NCBI GenBank assembly: GCA_024710825.1
Contig: JANJUA010000148.1
Span: forward strand, 1-7,022
Direction of reading: 5' to 3'
Origin: Solirubrobacteraceae bacterium
Lineage (GTDB): Bacteria > Actinomycetota > Thermoleophilia > Solirubrobacterales > Solirubrobacteraceae
DNA length: 7,022 nucleotides
The notes beneath the pieces were generated by a model. That model had not been told where the DNA came from. It saw only the letters and a list, made by a program, of their open reading frames with translations, and did no database searches. This document shows positions 5,981 to 7,022 of the stretch, piece after piece (within the stretch, counting starts at the first letter, position 1; every line of letters begins with the position of its first letter). Made by a program: the position numbers and the translations under genes.

Positions 5981-7022
5981 TGGCCGGACCAGTGGAGACC
6001 ACGGACCCCCTGGGCCCGGAGGCGGTCGAGCGCGTCGACGGGTCGGGCCAGCTGCACGACATCCTCGACATGCCCGAGCACCTGCGCGACGCGCTGTGGC
6101 GCGTCAGCTCGGCGAACATGGTCGGGTGGGACTCGCCGGGCGGGCTCGTCGTCGCGGGCATGGGCGGCTCGGCGATCGGCGGGGAGCTGGCCCGCGTCTG
6201 CCTCGGAGACCAGGCGTCGCGGCCGATCCTCTCGGCGCGCAGCTACGGCCTGCCGCCCTGGACGGCGCCCGAGACGACCGTCCTCTGCGCCTCGTACTCC
6301 GGCGACACCGAGGAGACGCTTGCCGCGTTCGCGGCCGCCGGCTTCCTCGGCGCCAGGCGCGTCGTCGTCACGACCGGCGGGGAGCTCGCCGAGGAGGCGC
6401 GCCGCGAAGGCGTCCCGGTGATCCCGGTGCCGGGCGGCTTCCAGCCGCGCTCCGCGGTCGGCTACATGACCGTCGCCGCGCTCGAGGTCGCCGCGCTCTG
6501 CGGCGCCGGGCCGCGCATCGCGAGCGACATCGACGTCACCGCCGCCCATCTCGACGAGCTGTGCGCGCGGTGGGGACCTGACGCCGCCCCCGACAACGAG
6601 GCGAAGGCACTGGCCCACGCCCTGCACGGCAGCGTGCCGGTCATCGCCGGAGCGGGCGCCACGAGCCCCGTCGCCTACCGCTGGAAGACCCAGCTCAACG
6701 AGAACGCGAAGCTCCCGGCGTTCGCGGGCGACCTGCCGGAGGTCGACCACAACGAGATCGTCGGCTGGCAGGGGGCGCCGAGCCTCGGGCGCTTCTCGGC
6801 GGTGTTCCTCGACGACGCCGACAACCACCCGCGCATCGGCCGCCGCATCGAGCTGACCAGCGAGCTGATCGCCGATCACGCGCACACCGTCCGGCGCGTC
6901 CTCTCGCGCGGCCAGAGCGCGGTGGAGCGCGTGATGTCGCTCGTGCTGCTCGGCGACCTCGTCTCGCTCTACCTGGCGGTGCTCCAGGGCATCGACCCGA
7001 CGCCCGTCCCGGTCATCGACAC
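5980..7022 (+). CDS. Bifunctional phosphoglucose/phosphomannose isomerase, 3' truncated by window
   Basis: A SIS-domain isomerase interconverting glucose-6-P or mannose-6-P with fructose-6-P. The visible 347 residues cover nearly the whole protein. The first SIS domain has GMGGSAIGGEL at 60-70 and SYSGDTEET at 105-113, which bind the sugar phosphate. PRSAVGYM at 156-163 follows. The second SIS domain begins near 219 (VPVIAGAGATSPVA) and contains KTQLNENAK at 236-244 and PEVDHNEIVGW at 253-263. Glu241 and His257 are spaced as the catalytic base and ring-opening His of archaeal-type dual-specificity isomerases. The final residues, GIDPTPVPVID, are typical of the C-terminus, where a catalytic Lys a few residues on would lie outside the window. 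The start overlaps the upstream stop as TGATG, with GAGG at 5971-5974 and a 5-base spacer. With the preceding pyrophosphorylase it points to supply of mannose-6-P for GDP-mannose; a phosphomannomutase would be the missing step. Confidence 0.92.
   Translation, partial: MAGPVETTDPLGPEAVERVDGSGQLHDILDMPEHLRDALWRVSSANMVGWDSPGGLVVAGMGGSAIGGELARVCLGDQASRPILSARSYGLPPWTAPETTVLCASYSGDTEETLAAFAAAGFLGARRVVVTTGGELAEEARREGVPVIPVPGGFQPRSAVGYMTVAALEVAALCGAGPRIASDIDVTAAHLDELCARWGPDAAPDNEAKALAHALHGSVPVIAGAGATSPVAYRWKTQLNENAKLPAFAGDLPEVDHNEIVGWQGAPSLGRFSAVFLDDADNHPRIGRRIELTSELIADHAHTVRRVLSRGQSAVERVMSLVLLGDLVSLYLAVLQGIDPTPVPVID

Noticed and set aside
5614..6885. A 423-codon minus-strand frame opposite the pyrophosphorylase and isomerase genes
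   Set aside because: No recognisable domain, composition typical of antisense shadows, and it conflicts with two strongly supported genes.

Overview
This is a very GC-rich, densely packed stretch with every gene on the + strand. Third codon positions are almost all G or C, genes overlap by 1-4 bases, and one start is TTG. Together with the gene content (an LCP-family protein followed by nucleotide-sugar genes), this suggests an actinobacterium, most likely of the Thermoleophilia/Solirubrobacterales type. The lineage is inferred from style, not from a marker gene.

Layout: (1) the C-terminal half of an M20-family metallopeptidase/deacylase, cut by the window start; (2) a LytR-CpsA-Psr (LCP) cell-wall glycopolymer transferase on an overlapping TTG start, with an unusual basic linker and C-terminal domain; (3) after a 42-base gap, a UDP-glucose 6-dehydrogenase gene that carries an in-frame 454-residue intein with a two-motif LAGLIDADG homing endonuclease; (4) an NDP-sugar pyrophosphorylase with a left-handed beta-helix tail, probably mannose-1-phosphate guanylyltransferase; (5) a bifunctional phosphoglucose/phosphomannose isomerase, cut a few residues before its expected end. 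Genes 3, 4 and 5 are joined by two TGATG stop/start overlaps.

How they fit together: the isomerase links fructose-6-P, glucose-6-P and mannose-6-P; the pyrophosphorylase would make GDP-mannose (or another NDP-hexose); the dehydrogenase makes UDP-glucuronate. These are activated sugars for an envelope glycan or exopolysaccharide. The LCP protein would be the outer-face enzyme that links such a polymer to the cell wall.

The standout feature is the intein. It sits exactly between the Ser and the catalytic Cys of the GYGGS|CFPKD active-site motif, so the catalytic Cys is also the +1 splicing nucleophile and the enzyme should be inactive until spliced. The endonuclease acidic residues are present. 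The splicing motifs are recognisable, but Ser replaces both the penultimate His and the block F Asp. The intein also uses more A/T-ending codons than its host gene.
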